Part shown: in pieces, positions 14,872 through 23,634 of the stretch
Numbering within the stretch: position 1 is the first letter of the stretch
How the letters are laid out: every line of letters begins with the position of its first letter
DNA from: Roseovarius sp. MMSF_3359
GTDB taxonomy: Bacteria > Pseudomonadota > Alphaproteobacteria > Rhodobacterales > Rhodobacteraceae
Direction: 5' to 3'
Assembly: GCF_030733385.1 (NCBI RefSeq)
Contig: NZ_JASHJC010000024.1
Span: 1 to 40,699, forward strand
Length of the DNA stretch: 40,699 nucleotides
The notes under the pieces: generated by a model
Databases searched by the model: none
Seen by the model: the letters and a program-made list of their open reading frames with translations, nothing else
Told to the model about the DNA's origin: nothing
Translations under genes and position numbers: made by a program

Positions 14872-16875
14872 ATGAATGAGCAGATGATCCGCCCCGACCA
14901 CATCCGCTGCATCGAACACATCTGGATCCCGATGCCCGATGGCGTCAGGCTGGCCGCGCGGATCTGGATGCCTGCGCAGATCGCGCCGGAAGGGGTGCCT
15001 GCAATCCTCGAATACATCCCTTACCGCAAGGCCGACATGGTCCGCGCCCGGGACGAGCGCAACCACCCGTTTCTGGCGCAGAACGGTTATGTCAGCCTGC
15101 GGGTCGATATGCGCGGCTCTGGCGACAGCGACGGGGTGATGCCGGACATGTACACGCAGGCGGAGCTGGACGATGCCCGCCATGTGATTGACTGGATTGC
15201 CGCGCAGGACTGGTGCAACGGGCGCGTCGGCATGTTTGGCACCTCCTGGGGTGGCACGGCCAGCCTTCAGGCGAGCATTGATGCGCCCGGCCCCCTCAAG
15301 GCGATCATCGCGGTCTGCGCCACCCATGACCGGTATGAGGATGATATCCACCACAAGGGCGGTTGCCTGATCACGGACACTTTCGAATGGGGTGCGACCC
15401 TGCCGTCAATCCTGGCACTGCCGCCCACCCCGGCAAGCGGCAGGGATTGGTACGACCGCTGGATGAAGCGATTAGAAAGCCTTTCTTTCCCGGTCGAAAA
15501 CTGGGTCCGCGAAGAAGCGCGCGGCAAGTATTGGCGGCATGGCTCGATCAAGCATCAGGCCGATCGGATTTCATGTCCGGTCCTGTCCGTCGGCGGCTGG
15601 TCGGATCGGTACTCGAACTCGGTGATGTCGCTGGTCGACGCCCGTCCGGACTGCGTCTGGGGCATCGTTGGACCCTGGGGGCATCACTATCCCGACCATG
15701 GTCATCCGGGACCCGCCATCGGGTTCCAGCAGGTGGCGCTGGACTGGTGGGATCATTGGTTGAAAGCAGATGCTGCCGACGCGCCATGGCCCAGGTTGCG
15801 GGTCTGGTTGCGCGAATTCGATACGCCCCGAGATGCCTTGGATCGCCGTAACGGGGCATGGGTGCAAACCGGCCCGGCAGCGCAAGAAACCGGGCGCCGG
15901 GTTTTCTGGCTTGGTGCCGAACAAGTGCTGACGCAGGAGCAATCTCAACAGGCGCCGGATTGGGCCGTCCCCTTCGACCTTCGCCACGGCGAGGCGGCTG
16001 GTGACACCGGCTATTTCGGACGGCATGGCGGCCTGCCGCTGGCGCAGAACGAAGACGATGAAAGGGCTCTTTGTTTTGACACTTCGCCGCTTGCCGAAGA
16101 CCTGCTGCTTTATGGAAGCGTTGAGGTCGAGCTTCAGGTATCGGCAGAGGCGGAGCGCAGCCAGATCTGCCTGCGGCTCAATGACGTCTCCCCCCAAGGC
16201 GTGTCGTCGCGGGTCGGCCTCTCCGTTCTGAACCTGGCGCTCGACGATGATCTGGACGCGCCGGATGTGCCGCCCCAAGACGGACCACGGACCGTGCGCA
16301 TCCGGTTGCCCACCGCGGCCTACCGGTTTCGGGCCGGGCACCGGGTCCGCCTGGCAATCGCGTCATCCTACTGGTCAATCGTCTGGACGCCACCTGAGCG
16401 GGGACAGGTAAGGATCAGAGGGGGCCACCTGATCCTGCCCGTGTTACCTGAAGAGCCGCGCGCCCTGAGCGAGCCGTTTCCCCCACCGCGCGACCTGCCG
16501 GAAACCAAGAGCTTCCACATGCTCGCCTCACCGGTGCTGACCCGATCAAAAGAGATCGGGCAAAATGGCGACCTCATCACGAAATGGCATCAACCGCCGA
16601 TGTCCATGTGCTTCAACGATATCGAAACGACGTTTTCTCATGAAACCCGGGCAGAACACTCGATTGACGCCGATGACCCGACCTCCGCAAGCAGTATGTT
16701 TTCACATCAAATGAGTGTTGACCGCCCCGATGGCCGCGCCTCGGTCAGCTCACAGGTGCGTGCGAGTTCGACGGCGGACGCCTATGTGATCGAAGGACAT
16801 ATTGACGTCTCCTGGGCGGGAGAGACCATTTTCGAACGGCACTGGTCGCGTGTCGTCGACAGGCGGTTTTCCTAA
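14872..16875 (+). CDS. CocE/NonD family hydrolase (X-Pro dipeptidyl-peptidase S15 type)
   Basis: A 667-residue alpha/beta hydrolase. The N-terminal catalytic domain has 'ARIWMPAQIAPEGVPAILEY', 'SLRVDMRGSGDSDG' and the nucleophile elbow 'GTSWGG' (Ser125); a His in 'GPWGHHYPDHG' (about residue 265-275) probably completes the triad. A jelly-roll PepX C-terminal domain follows ('SVEVELQVSAEAERSQICLRL' region, around residues 415-535). The last 110 residues form an additional tail seen in a long subfamily. Such enzymes cleave acyl esters, amides or X-Pro bonds. No signal peptide is seen. The gene is 73 bp after the binding-protein gene, likely same transcript. Start ATG 14872 chosen for 'MNEQMIRPDHIRC'; its ribosome binding site is weak. 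Confidence 0.85.
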   Translation: MNEQMIRPDHIRCIEHIWIPMPDGVRLAARIWMPAQIAPEGVPAILEYIPYRKADMVRARDERNHPFLAQNGYVSLRVDMRGSGDSDGVMPDMYTQAELDDARHVIDWIAAQDWCNGRVGMFGTSWGGTASLQASIDAPGPLKAIIAVCATHDRYEDDIHHKGGCLITDTFEWGATLPSILALPPTPASGRDWYDRWMKRLESLSFPVENWVREEARGKYWRHGSIKHQADRISCPVLSVGGWSDRYSNSVMSLVDARPDCVWGIVGPWGHHYPDHGHPGPAIGFQQVALDWWDHWLKADAADAPWPRLRVWLREFDTPRDALDRRNGAWVQTGPAAQETGRRVFWLGAEQVLTQEQSQQAPDWAVPFDLRHGEAAGDTGYFGRHGGLPLAQNEDDERALCFDTSPLAEDLLLYGSVEVELQVSAEAERSQICLRLNDVSPQGVSSRVGLSVLNLALDDDLDAPDVPPQDGPRTVRIRLPTAAYRFRAGHRVRLAIASSYWSIVWTPPERGQVRIRGGHLILPVLPEEPRALSEPFPPPRDLPETKSFHMLASPVLTRSKEIGQNGDLITKWHQPPMSMCFNDIETTFSHETRAEHSIDADDPTSASSMFSHQMSVDRPDGRASVSSQVRASSTADAYVIEGHIDVSWAGETIFERHWSRVVDRRFS

Positions 16876-17107
16876 GACGGTGTTTGCCTCAGAAGAGCCA
16901 GGCCAGATAGTCGCGGCACTAGGTTTGGCGCTTGGCAAAACGAGCAAAACGGCCCTGTGAGTCGAACCGCAATAGCGAAGACGACGTAATCTAAAGGCAA
17001 ATACGTTGCGCAGACCTGAAGAGATCAGCGTCGGCTGCGGCACGCATACCGACGCTGAGAACTCTCGTAGTCATCCGGCCTCTGCAGCCGAACGATCGTT
17101 AACCGGT

Positions 17108-18289
17108 TCAGACCGCGCCTTTCAGCGCCTCGACCAGATCGGTTTTTTCCCAGCTAAAGCCACCATCCGCATCGGGTTCGCGACCGAAATGGCCATAGGC
17201 GGCGGTGCGTTGATAAATGGGCTTGTTGAGCTCCAGATGTTCGCGGATGCCGCGCGGGCTGAGGTCCATGCATTGGCGGATCGCCTTTTCGATGGCACTC
17301 GGCGCAACCTCGCCCGTGTCATGGGTATTGGCATAGATCGACAGCGGCTTGCTGACGCCGATCGCATAGCTGAGCTGAATGGTGCAGCGTTCCGCCATGC
17401 CCGCGGCCACGACGTTCTTGGCCAGGTAGCGCGCCGCATAGGCGGCCGAGCGGTCCACTTTGGTCGGGTCCTTGCCGGAAAACGCGCCACCGCCATGGGG
17501 GGCCGCGCCGCCATAGGTATCAACGATGATCTTGCGCCCGGTCAGGCCCGCATCGCCATCGGGGCCGCCGATGACGAACTTGCCGGTCGGGTTGACGTGC
17601 CACTCGGTCTCGGCGGTGAGCCATCCTTCGGGGAGAACCTCGCGGATATACGGCTCGACAATGGCGCGGATGTCGTCACTGGTCAGGGCCTCGTCAAGAT
17701 GCTGCGTGCTCAGCACGAGCGAACTCACACCGACGGGCTTGCCATCCTCATAGATCACCGAGAGCTGGCTCTTGGCGTCGGGGCCAAGCGCGGGCTCGGT
17801 GCCATCCTTGCGCACTTCGGCAAGCCGGCGCAGGATCGCATGGCTGAACTGAATGGGCGCGGGCATAAGCGGCTGCGTCTCGTTGGTAGCAAAGCCAAAC
17901 ATGATGCCCTGGTCACCGGCACCTTCGTCCTTGTTATCCGCCGCATCGACGCCCTGGGCGATATGCGCGGATTGCTCGTGCAGCAGGTTGGTGATCTCGC
18001 AGGTTTGCCAGTGGAACTTGTCCTGCTCGTAGCCGATATCGCGGATACAGTCGCGGGCGATCTCGTCGATCCGGCCCATATATTCGTGCAGCTTGTCCTG
18101 ATCCGACAGGCCGACCTCGCCACCGATCACAACGCGGTTTGTGGTGGCAAAGGTCTCCGCGGCAACACGTGCCTGCGGTTCTTCGGACAGGAAGGCGTCC
18201 AGAACCGCATCGGAAATCCGGTCGCAGACTTTGTCGGGGTGGCCCTCTGACACTGATTCAGAGGTAAAAACATAATTATTTCGGGCCAT
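17108..18289 (-). CDS. metK: S-adenosylmethionine synthetase
   Basis: A 393-residue enzyme that makes S-adenosylmethionine from methionine and ATP. All three family signatures are present: '[20 protein letters not shown]' near the N-terminus with the ATP-binding His, '[12 protein letters not shown]', and '[19 protein letters not shown]'. The length is slightly above the E. coli enzyme (384), normal for alphaproteobacteria. The ATG at 18289 is directly preceded by the GGAG that forms part of a SAM/SAH riboswitch, so synthesis is under product feedback. It lies downstream of lnt on the same strand, as in many alphaproteobacteria; trmB, the usual next gene, is missing from this place. Confidence 0.97.
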   Translation of the reverse strand: MARNNYVFTSESVSEGHPDKVCDRISDAVLDAFLSEEPQARVAAETFATTNRVVIGGEVGLSDQDKLHEYMGRIDEIARDCIRDIGYEQDKFHWQTCEITNLLHEQSAHIAQGVDAADNKDEGAGDQGIMFGFATNETQPLMPAPIQFSHAILRRLAEVRKDGTEPALGPDAKSQLSVIYEDGKPVGVSSLVLSTQHLDEALTSDDIRAIVEPYIREVLPEGWLTAETEWHVNPTGKFVIGGPDGDAGLTGRKIIVDTYGGAAPHGGGAFSGKDPTKVDRSAAYAARYLAKNVVAAGMAERCTIQLSYAIGVSKPLSIYANTHDTGEVAPSAIEKAIRQCMDLSPRGIREHLELNKPIYQRTAAYGHFGREPDADGGFSWEKTDLVEALKGAV

Positions 18290-18295
18290 GAGATC

Positions 18296-18344
18296 GCTCC
18301 ATTAAAAAAGATCACCGCCACGCCAGGAAGCCGTTGTGACGGGG
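18296..18344 (-). promoter_or_regulatory. SAM/SAH riboswitch in the metK leader
   Basis: On the minus strand the leader contains GTCACAACGGCTTCCTGGCG followed by a TGGCGGTGATC linker, a U-rich stretch and AATGGAGC. This matches the SAM/SAH riboswitch consensus known from Rhodobacterales metK leaders, an H-type pseudoknot in which the 3' strand includes the ribosome binding site (GGAG, 18297-18300). Ligand binding hides that site and blocks translation of metK. Spacing from GGAG to the ATG is 7 bases, which fits. The call rests on recalled consensus; a covariance-model search would settle it. Confidence 0.88.
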
Positions 18345-18353
18345 TTCGGCACT

Positions 18354-18381
18354 GGTTAAGGCCACACCGGGAGCGCGTCAA
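18354..18381 (-). promoter_or_regulatory. Possible metK promoter
   Basis: On the minus strand TTGACG (18376-18381) is followed after 16 bases by TTAACC (18354-18359). The -35 is good, the -10 poor. Placed just ahead of the SAM/SAH riboswitch it would give a short leader that begins with the aptamer. Weak evidence; read-through from lnt is the alternative. Confidence 0.25.
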
Positions 18382-18486
18382 TCTTTAAAACGAATTGCCG
18401 TTAATTGTGCGGAAATTGAGCGCAGATCATCGACAAACCATGCGCAGCTCTTTGATTGGTTCCGATTTGGGCGGGTCACCAGATGT

Positions 18487-20010
18487 CTAAGCGTTTTGGC
18501 CGCGCCATCGCCCGATTGCAATCGACGCCCCGAGGAGAGCGATCAGAACGCCCAGAACCACCCCGTCACCGATCCGCGCATAGATCGTCGGCGGATGCGG
18601 CAGCGGAAGCGGCGCGTCGAACCAGCCCGCCTGCCCCAATGGCAGATGGTGTGTGATGTGCCCCCTCGCGTCGATCACCGCGGACACACCGGTATTCGCG
18701 GCCCGGACCATCGGCAGGCCCTGCTCGACACTGCGCAGTCGCGCTTGCGCCAGGTGTTGATAGGGGCCGGAGACCTCGCCGAACCAGGCGTCGTTCGTGA
18801 TCATCAGCAAAAACCCCGGGCGTTCGGGGGCGGCGGCGACATCGCGGGCAAAGACCCCTTCGTAGCAAATCAGCGGCAACGCCTTGCCCACCGCGCCCAG
18901 ATCGACAACCTGCGCGCCCGGCCCGGAGGAATAGCCATTGCCGTCCCGCGCCGCCATCCCGGCGATGCCGAAGCGTTTCATGATCTCACCGAAGGGCACG
19001 AACTCCCCGAACGGCACCAGGTGATGCTTGTCGTAGATCGCATCCACTTGCCCGTCGGCCCCAAGGAAAATCGCCGAGTTATAGAATCGCGGCCCATCCA
19101 GCCGCTGGATCCCCAGTACCAGCGGCACCTGACCGGCGGCGTCGGAAATCGAGGCAAGTGTCGAGTCGGCGTGATTCAGGAGGACCGGCACGGACGTCTC
19201 TGGCCACACGATCAGGTCCGGCCGTGCCTCCCCGGCGGCGGAATACTCCAATTGCCGGTTGAAGAAGATCGGGATCTTTTGCGGATCCCATTTTTCATGC
19301 TGGGCCGCATTGGGTTGGATCAGCCGGACAACCGGGCGATCTGCGGCCATGTTCGGGCTATGTGCTGTGATGGTCGGGCCGGTCAGGAAAAGCGCGGCGA
19401 TTGCGACCACCACCAGAGCGCCGATGTGCCTTTGTCCCGAAACGAGATGCCAAAGCGCGATGGCCGCGGCCATCGTGATCGCACAAAGGCCAAGCGCGCC
19501 GACCACAGATGCCCAATGCAGCGTCGGCGTATCGATCCAGATATGCCCAACCTGGGCCCAGGGAAAACCGGTAAAGAGATAGCCGCGCAGCCATGCGCCC
19601 ACGGCGAAACAAACGATCAGCGCCAACGCGCCGCCGCCCAACGCCCGAGCGACACCGAAGGCCAGGGCCCAGTAGGACGCCATGAACGCCGACAGCCCGA
19701 CGAGCGCAAAGGGCGCCATCCAACCGTGGCGCGCGACATCGACCAGAAACGGCTCGATGATCCAACTGAGCGCCAGCATGAAGTACCCCGTGCCGACCAC
19801 CCCGCCCAGCACGGCAGCCTGCCGCAGACCTTCCGTCTGACGAAAAAGCGCATAGACCAGCGCGAGCGCAAAAATGGTCAGCGGCCAGAGATCCCATGGG
19901 GCTTGCCCGAGGGCCGCAATCGCGCCCAGCCCAAGATAAACCAATACACGCAGAATGCCTCGCATCCTGTTGATACGGCTTGAAAAACCCTGATCTGCGG
20001 TGTCAGTCAT
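18487..20010 (-). CDS. lnt: Apolipoprotein N-acyltransferase
   Basis: A 507-residue inner-membrane enzyme that adds the third acyl chain to the N-terminal Cys of lipoproteins. The N-terminal part holds about seven hydrophobic helices. The periplasmic nitrilase domain has the catalytic triad: Glu in 'DLIVWPETSVPVLL', Lys in 'IYDKHHLVPFGEFVPFG' and Cys in 'ALPLICYEGVFARD'. A final helix ends the protein. Its ATG overlaps the last eight bases of the upstream corC-like gene, so the two are coupled. The gene order phoH-ybeY-corC-lnt is the standard one for alphaproteobacteria. Confidence 0.95.
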   Translation of the reverse strand: MTDTADQGFSSRINRMRGILRVLVYLGLGAIAALGQAPWDLWPLTIFALALVYALFRQTEGLRQAAVLGGVVGTGYFMLALSWIIEPFLVDVARHGWMAPFALVGLSAFMASYWALAFGVARALGGGALALIVCFAVGAWLRGYLFTGFPWAQVGHIWIDTPTLHWASVVGALGLCAITMAAAIALWHLVSGQRHIGALVVVAIAALFLTGPTITAHSPNMAADRPVVRLIQPNAAQHEKWDPQKIPIFFNRQLEYSAAGEARPDLIVWPETSVPVLLNHADSTLASISDAAGQVPLVLGIQRLDGPRFYNSAIFLGADGQVDAIYDKHHLVPFGEFVPFGEIMKRFGIAGMAARDGNGYSSGPGAQVVDLGAVGKALPLICYEGVFARDVAAAPERPGFLLMITNDAWFGEVSGPYQHLAQARLRSVEQGLPMVRAANTGVSAVIDARGHITHHLPLGQAGWFDAPLPLPHPPTIYARIGDGVVLGVLIALLGASIAIGRWRGQNA

Positions 20011-20890
20011 CCTTGTGGCCTGGCAGGCTCACCTTGAGGCGTTTGATCCGGCGCGGGTCGGCATCCATCACCTCGATCATCACACCGGTTGGATGTTCGA
20101 CTACCTCGCCGCGCGAGGGCACCCGGCCCAGAAGCATGAAGACCAGACCACCCAAAGTGTCGATCTCTTCCTCGTCCACCTCGTCGGCATCGGTCAGGGA
20201 AAAACCAATCTCGGCCTCGAACTCATCGAGCGGGGTCTTGGCCAAAGCCAGGTAGCAACCCGATGGCTCCTGCGTCCAGAAACCGCCTTCGTCGATGTCA
20301 TGCTCGTCCTCGATCTCGCCCACGACCTGTTCGATCAGGTCCTCGATCGTGACCAGCCCGTCCACGCCACCATATTCGTCGATCACAAGCGCCATGTGCC
20401 GCCGTTCCGCCTGCATCTTCTGCAGCAGAACGCCGATCGGCATCGACGGTGGCACGAACAGCAGGGGACGCAGCATCCGCTTGAGCGAGAACCGCCCGCC
20501 GGCGCCGTTGAACCCGTGTTTCAACGCGAGGTCCTTGAGGTGAACGAACCCGATGGGTGTGTCCAATGTGCCGTTATAGACCGGCAGGCGGGTCAGCCCG
20601 CTGTCGCGGAACACCTGCACCAGTTCATCCTTGGTGATGGTCGAGGCCACCGACACAATATCGGCCTTGGGGATCGCCGCGTCCTCAACCGCCATGCGGC
20701 GCAGGTTACCAATGCCCGGCTGACCTTCGGACCTCGGGCTTTCGCCCTCCTCGTCATCATCCAGAGTGTCGTCGCCGGGGCTCAGCGCCCCAAAAATCCG
20801 GCGGAAAAACCCGCCCTGTTCCTCTTCTTCGTGGCCCTCGGCCTGCGCGCGATGCGCTGCGTTAGAGGATCCGTCGATACTGTCGCCCAT
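20003..20890 (-). CDS. corC: CorC/HlyC-type CBS-domain protein
   Basis: A 295-residue soluble protein with an acidic N-terminus, tandem CBS domains (about residues 70-195: 'ADIVSVASTITKDELVQVF', 'IGVLLQKMQAERRHMALVID', 'GGVDGLVTIEDLIEQVVGEI') and a C-terminal CorC/HlyC transporter-associated domain ('LDEFEAEIGFSLTDADEVD', 'TLGGLVFMLLGRVPSRGE'). There is no DUF21 membrane domain. Family members bind adenosine nucleotides and have been linked to magnesium and cobalt efflux. It sits between ybeY and lnt, its usual place. The symbol reflects the family and locus, not demonstrated transport. Confidence 0.9.
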   Translation of the reverse strand: MGDSIDGSSNAAHRAQAEGHEEEEQGGFFRRIFGALSPGDDTLDDDEEGESPRSEGQPGIGNLRRMAVEDAAIPKADIVSVASTITKDELVQVFRDSGLTRLPVYNGTLDTPIGFVHLKDLALKHGFNGAGGRFSLKRMLRPLLFVPPSMPIGVLLQKMQAERRHMALVIDEYGGVDGLVTIEDLIEQVVGEIEDEHDIDEGGFWTQEPSGCYLALAKTPLDEFEAEIGFSLTDADEVDEEEIDTLGGLVFMLLGRVPSRGEVVEHPTGVMIEVMDADPRRIKRLKVSLPGHKDD

Positions 20891-20932
20891 TCTCTCTTTC
20901 CAAAATTGCAGTGCTCAGAAGGCCCCACGCCC

Positions 20933-21421
20933 CTAATATGGGTCAGGTAGCCCCAGTTTGCCAAGTACCTCCACCTCGATTGACTGCATCAAGGTGGCAT
21001 CTTCGTCACGGATATGGTCATAGCCCAAAAGATGTAACAGCGCATGAACGATTAAGTGAGTTGCATGCTCACTCAGCGGTTTTTGGCTCTCATCCGCCTC
21101 GCTTGCGCAGGTGTCATAGGCAATCGCGATATCGCCAAGCTCAGGGTCGGGCCCCGCCTCAGGCAGATCGGGCACCCCGCCGGGGGTCTTAGCGCCCCGC
21201 TCCGCACTGGGCCAGCTCAACACATTTGTGGCTGCGGGTTTGTCCCGGAAATCGCCGTTGAGCACGGCAATCCGAGCATCATCGCACCCCAGCACGCTGA
21301 TCTCCCAGCCGTCCGGGTCCATCCCCAGATGCAAGAGCGTAGCCATAGCCGCACGTTCCGACAATTCGGTTAGGCCCGCCGCTTGCCAGCGGTCATCTTC
21401 AATGAGGGTCTCGGTCAGCAT
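20933..21421 (-). CDS. ybeY: Endoribonuclease YbeY (rRNA maturation factor)
   Basis: A 162-residue metal-dependent endoribonuclease used in 16S rRNA 3' processing and ribosome quality control. The zinc site is clear: 'HLIVHALLHLLGYDH' near residues 120-135, with the three His of H-x3-H-x5-H. 'KPAATNVLSWPS' is the conserved substrate-side motif (usual form TDVLSFP), and 'LGDIAIAYDTC' matches the 'LGDIVIS' strand. The second residue of the HG..H motif is Ala instead of Gly, a mild change. It lies 16 bp after phoH. Confidence 0.93.
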   Translation of the reverse strand: MLTETLIEDDRWQAAGLTELSERAAMATLLHLGMDPDGWEISVLGCDDARIAVLNGDFRDKPAATNVLSWPSAERGAKTPGGVPDLPEAGPDPELGDIAIAYDTCASEADESQKPLSEHATHLIVHALLHLLGYDHIRDEDATLMQSIEVEVLGKLGLPDPY

Positions 21422-21437
21422 GTCATGCCGTCACGTT

Positions 21438-22445
21438 TCAGGTGTCGGCCTCATACGCCTCGATGATCGCGGCGACAAGCGGGTGGCGCACCACGTCCTT
21501 GGCCGAGAAGTAGCTGAAACTGATATCGGGGATCGTCTTCAAGAGACGCTCTGCATCGTGCAATCCGCTTGTTACACCGCGTGGCAGGTCGATCTGAGAC
21601 CGGTCACCAGTAATGACCATGCGGCTGCCTTCGCCCAGCCGGGTCAGGAACATCTTCATCTGCATCGACGTGGCATTCTGCGCCTCATCCAACACCACGA
21701 AAGCATTGGCCAGCGTACGCCCGCGCATGAAGGCCAGCGGGGCGATTTCGATGCGCTTGTCCTCGATCAGCTTAGCCAATTGCTTGCCCGGCAGAAAATC
21801 GTTCAGCGCATCGTAAAGCGGCTGCATGTAGGGGTCGACCTTGTCCTTCATGTCCCCCGGCAGATAGCCCAGCTTCTCACCCGCCTCCACGGCGGGACGG
21901 CTGAGGATGATGCGGTCCACATGCCCTTCGATGAACATCGACACGCCCGCGGCCACGGCCAGATAGGTCTTGCCGGTGCCCGCAGGCCCGATGCCAAAGG
22001 CCAGTTCCTTGGAGAAAAGCGCCCGCACATAGGCCTTCTGCGCCTCGGTGCGCGGCTCGACCAGCTTCTTGCGGGTCTTGATCTCGACCGTGCCGCCCTT
22101 GAACATCTCAAGCTGATCGCCATCGCGGCTCCCGGTGCCCTTGTCGGACCCGCCCATGCGCAACTCACGGTCAATATCGCCATGCTCGACCGTCTTGCCG
22201 GTCTCGAGCCGCTCGTAAAGCGATTGCAGGACGGCCACCGCCTCCTTCGCCGGGGCCTCCTCACCCACGGCGACAAGCTGATTGCCGCGCCGCATGATCT
22301 GCACGCTCAGGTTTTGCTCAATCTCCGCAAGGTTTCTGTCAAACTCGCCGCACAGGTCGATCAGCAAACGGTTATCGGGGAATTCCACGACCTCCTCATG
22401 CTGAACACTGGGGTCGAGGGTTTGAGGCAGTTCACCGCTGATCAA
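21438..22445 (-). CDS. PhoH-family ATPase
   Basis: A 335-residue cytoplasmic ATPase of the PhoH/YbeZ family, which pairs with YbeY in rRNA processing. Walker A is 'GPAGTGKTYLA', Walker B is 'AFVVLDEAQNAT', and 'GDRSQIDLPRGVTSGL' and 'DVVRHPLVAAII' are further family motifs. The start is a TTG at 22445: it is the first codon after an in-frame TGA and has an AGGAGAG ribosome binding site about 6 bases upstream, so an earlier start is excluded. The rare start codon may lower translation. First gene of the phoH-ybeY-corC-lnt run, with about 260 bp of non-coding DNA before it. Confidence 0.94.
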   Translation of the reverse strand: MISGELPQTLDPSVQHEEVVEFPDNRLLIDLCGEFDRNLAEIEQNLSVQIMRRGNQLVAVGEEAPAKEAVAVLQSLYERLETGKTVEHGDIDRELRMGGSDKGTGSRDGDQLEMFKGGTVEIKTRKKLVEPRTEAQKAYVRALFSKELAFGIGPAGTGKTYLAVAAGVSMFIEGHVDRIILSRPAVEAGEKLGYLPGDMKDKVDPYMQPLYDALNDFLPGKQLAKLIEDKRIEIAPLAFMRGRTLANAFVVLDEAQNATSMQMKMFLTRLGEGSRMVITGDRSQIDLPRGVTSGLHDAERLLKTIPDISFSYFSAKDVVRHPLVAAIIEAYEADT

Positions 22446-22709
22446 TCAACTCTCCTGGCAAAGACGTTTCGTTCCCGAAATCGTGCCAACTTGTCCCGGG
22501 GGGTGCAAGGGCGCATTGGCGATTGTTTGCGAATGTTTATGAAAAAACCGAAAGACCACCGGCCTCTTGCCGGGCAGTGCCGCTCATTAACCCAAACCGC
22601 TTTGCAGCACCCGATCCAACCGGATAACGTCCGCTACTCGATTGCTCCGCGACCCGCAGCCATCGCGGATCACGGTATCCTCCGGATAGGTTTGATTCGG
22701 TGATCTGAC

Positions 22710-22740
22710 CCTCTCACGGCTCAGAGCCGTTGGAGAGAGG
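22710..22740 (-). terminator. Hairpin after the lipoprotein gene
   Basis: Outer arms CCTCTC (22710-22715) and GAGAGG (22735-22740) enclose a further perfect stem, ACGGCTC/GAGCCGT, with a minimal loop. It starts two bases after the lipoprotein stop on the minus strand. No T-run follows, so it may act as an mRNA-stabilising or attenuating hairpin between the OmpA/lipoprotein pair and phoH. The rest of 22446-22709 shows nothing else that I recognise. Confidence 0.45.
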
Positions 22741-22742
22741 CC

Positions 22743-23057
22743 TCAGAAGGTATCGCCGACGGTCTGGCGGCCCTGGAACGGTCCGGTGACTGTCGTGGGC
22801 GGTGCCACACCGGAACAGACCGGCTTGCCGTTACGATCCAACCGCTGCGAGAGGTATCCCTCGATCCCGTCATCGATGATCCAGTGATCGCAGCCATTCG
22901 GATCAACCCAGATGCCCGCCTGCAACTGGCTCAGATGTTTGCGGCCAAAGCCATAGTCGATGGACTTGTTTTCGCCCACCTGGCCGCCACCGCCCTCACC
23001 ACAGCCAGCAAGCAGACCAACGGCGCAGAGGCTCAGAAATGCAGATTTCAAGGTCAT
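22743..23057 (-). CDS. Small lipoprotein with a DP-GC-HW-DD motif
   Basis: A 104-residue predicted lipoprotein: a hydrophobic signal ends in the lipobox LAGC, with Cys19 as the lipidation site, then a Gly-rich spacer. The mature part contains 'IWVDPNGCDHWIIDDGIEGY' followed by 'NGKPVC'. The upstream OmpA-type protein carries a near-copy of this 33-residue segment, so the two arose from a shared or duplicated module. Function unknown; the two Cys may form a disulfide in the periplasm. ATG at 23057 starts the signal peptide; it follows the OmpA-like gene by about 10 bp, likely same operon. Confidence 0.78.
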   Translation of the reverse strand: MTLKSAFLSLCAVGLLAGCGEGGGGQVGENKSIDYGFGRKHLSQLQAGIWVDPNGCDHWIIDDGIEGYLSQRLDRNGKPVCSGVAPPTTVTGPFQGRQTVGDTF

Positions 23058-23067
23058 ATCCGGCCCC

Positions 23068-23634
23068 TCACTGAATACACATGATTTCAACACGGCGATT
23101 CTGCGCCATACCCGCGGCGGTCTTGTTCGACGCCCGCGGCTGGCGTTCGCCATAGCCCCGCACACCGTTGATCCGCGCGCCCACCGATTTGCCGACGCGG
23201 GCCACCGCATTGGCGCGCCGCAATGACAGGTTCATGTTGTAGGCGTCCGAGGCCCGGCTGTCGGTATGTCCGGTAATCACGAAGCCCCGCGCGTTTGTCT
23301 GTTGGAAGAACTGGCGCAACCGCTCCTGACCCGCGGCGCCGATGCGGGCGCTGTCGGTGGCAAAAAGCTGGTCCGAGTTCATCACGCCGCAGACATTGCC
23401 CCGGCGGCAGACCGGTTTGCCATCGCGGGTAACGTGGGGCGTCATGAAACCTTCGAACCCGTCATCCATCACCCAATGTTCGCACCCGTCGGGATCGACC
23501 CAGATGGTTGGAATGTAACGCTCGGTCTTGGTCTTGCCGCTGGATTGCGCCACGCTGGCGCCTGCGGTCATTGCGATGCCGATGGCGGCCACTGCCAGCC
23601 CTTTCAGCACCCTCATCGCTGTCGTTGGTTTCAT
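23068..23634 (-). CDS. OmpA-family protein with a DP-GC-HW-DD motif
   Basis: A 188-residue periplasmic or outer-membrane protein. A signal peptide (about 1-29, ending ASVAQS) is followed by the segment 'IWVDPDGCEHWVMDDGFEGF' and 'DGKPVC', then a C-terminal OmpA peptidoglycan-binding domain (about 85-188: 'FVITGHTDSRASDAYNMNLS', 'RRANAV', 'GYGERQPRASN', 'AQNRRVEIMC'). The Asp and Arg that hold diaminopimelate are in TDSRAS and NRRVEI. It should tether the envelope to peptidoglycan. ATG at 23634 chosen as the start of the signal peptide (GGCGGAG abuts it, imperfect spacing); the frame is open further upstream without a signal-like sequence. Confidence 0.85.
   Translation of the reverse strand: MKPTTAMRVLKGLAVAAIGIAMTAGASVAQSSGKTKTERYIPTIWVDPDGCEHWVMDDGFEGFMTPHVTRDGKPVCRRGNVCGVMNSDQLFATDSARIGAAGQERLRQFFQQTNARGFVITGHTDSRASDAYNMNLSLRRANAVARVGKSVGARINGVRGYGERQPRASNKTAAGMAQNRRVEIMCIQ

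Noticed and set aside
16876..17107. Short palindromes (AACGATCGTT, AACCGGTT) after the CocE-type gene as a possible terminator
   Set aside because: They are too short and lack loops or a T-run; I see no firm feature in this 230-bp gap.
18496..19983. A 495-codon plus-strand open frame opposite lnt
   Set aside because: Composition is Arg/Gln/Pro-rich with no domain, and lnt on the minus strand carries a full catalytic triad.
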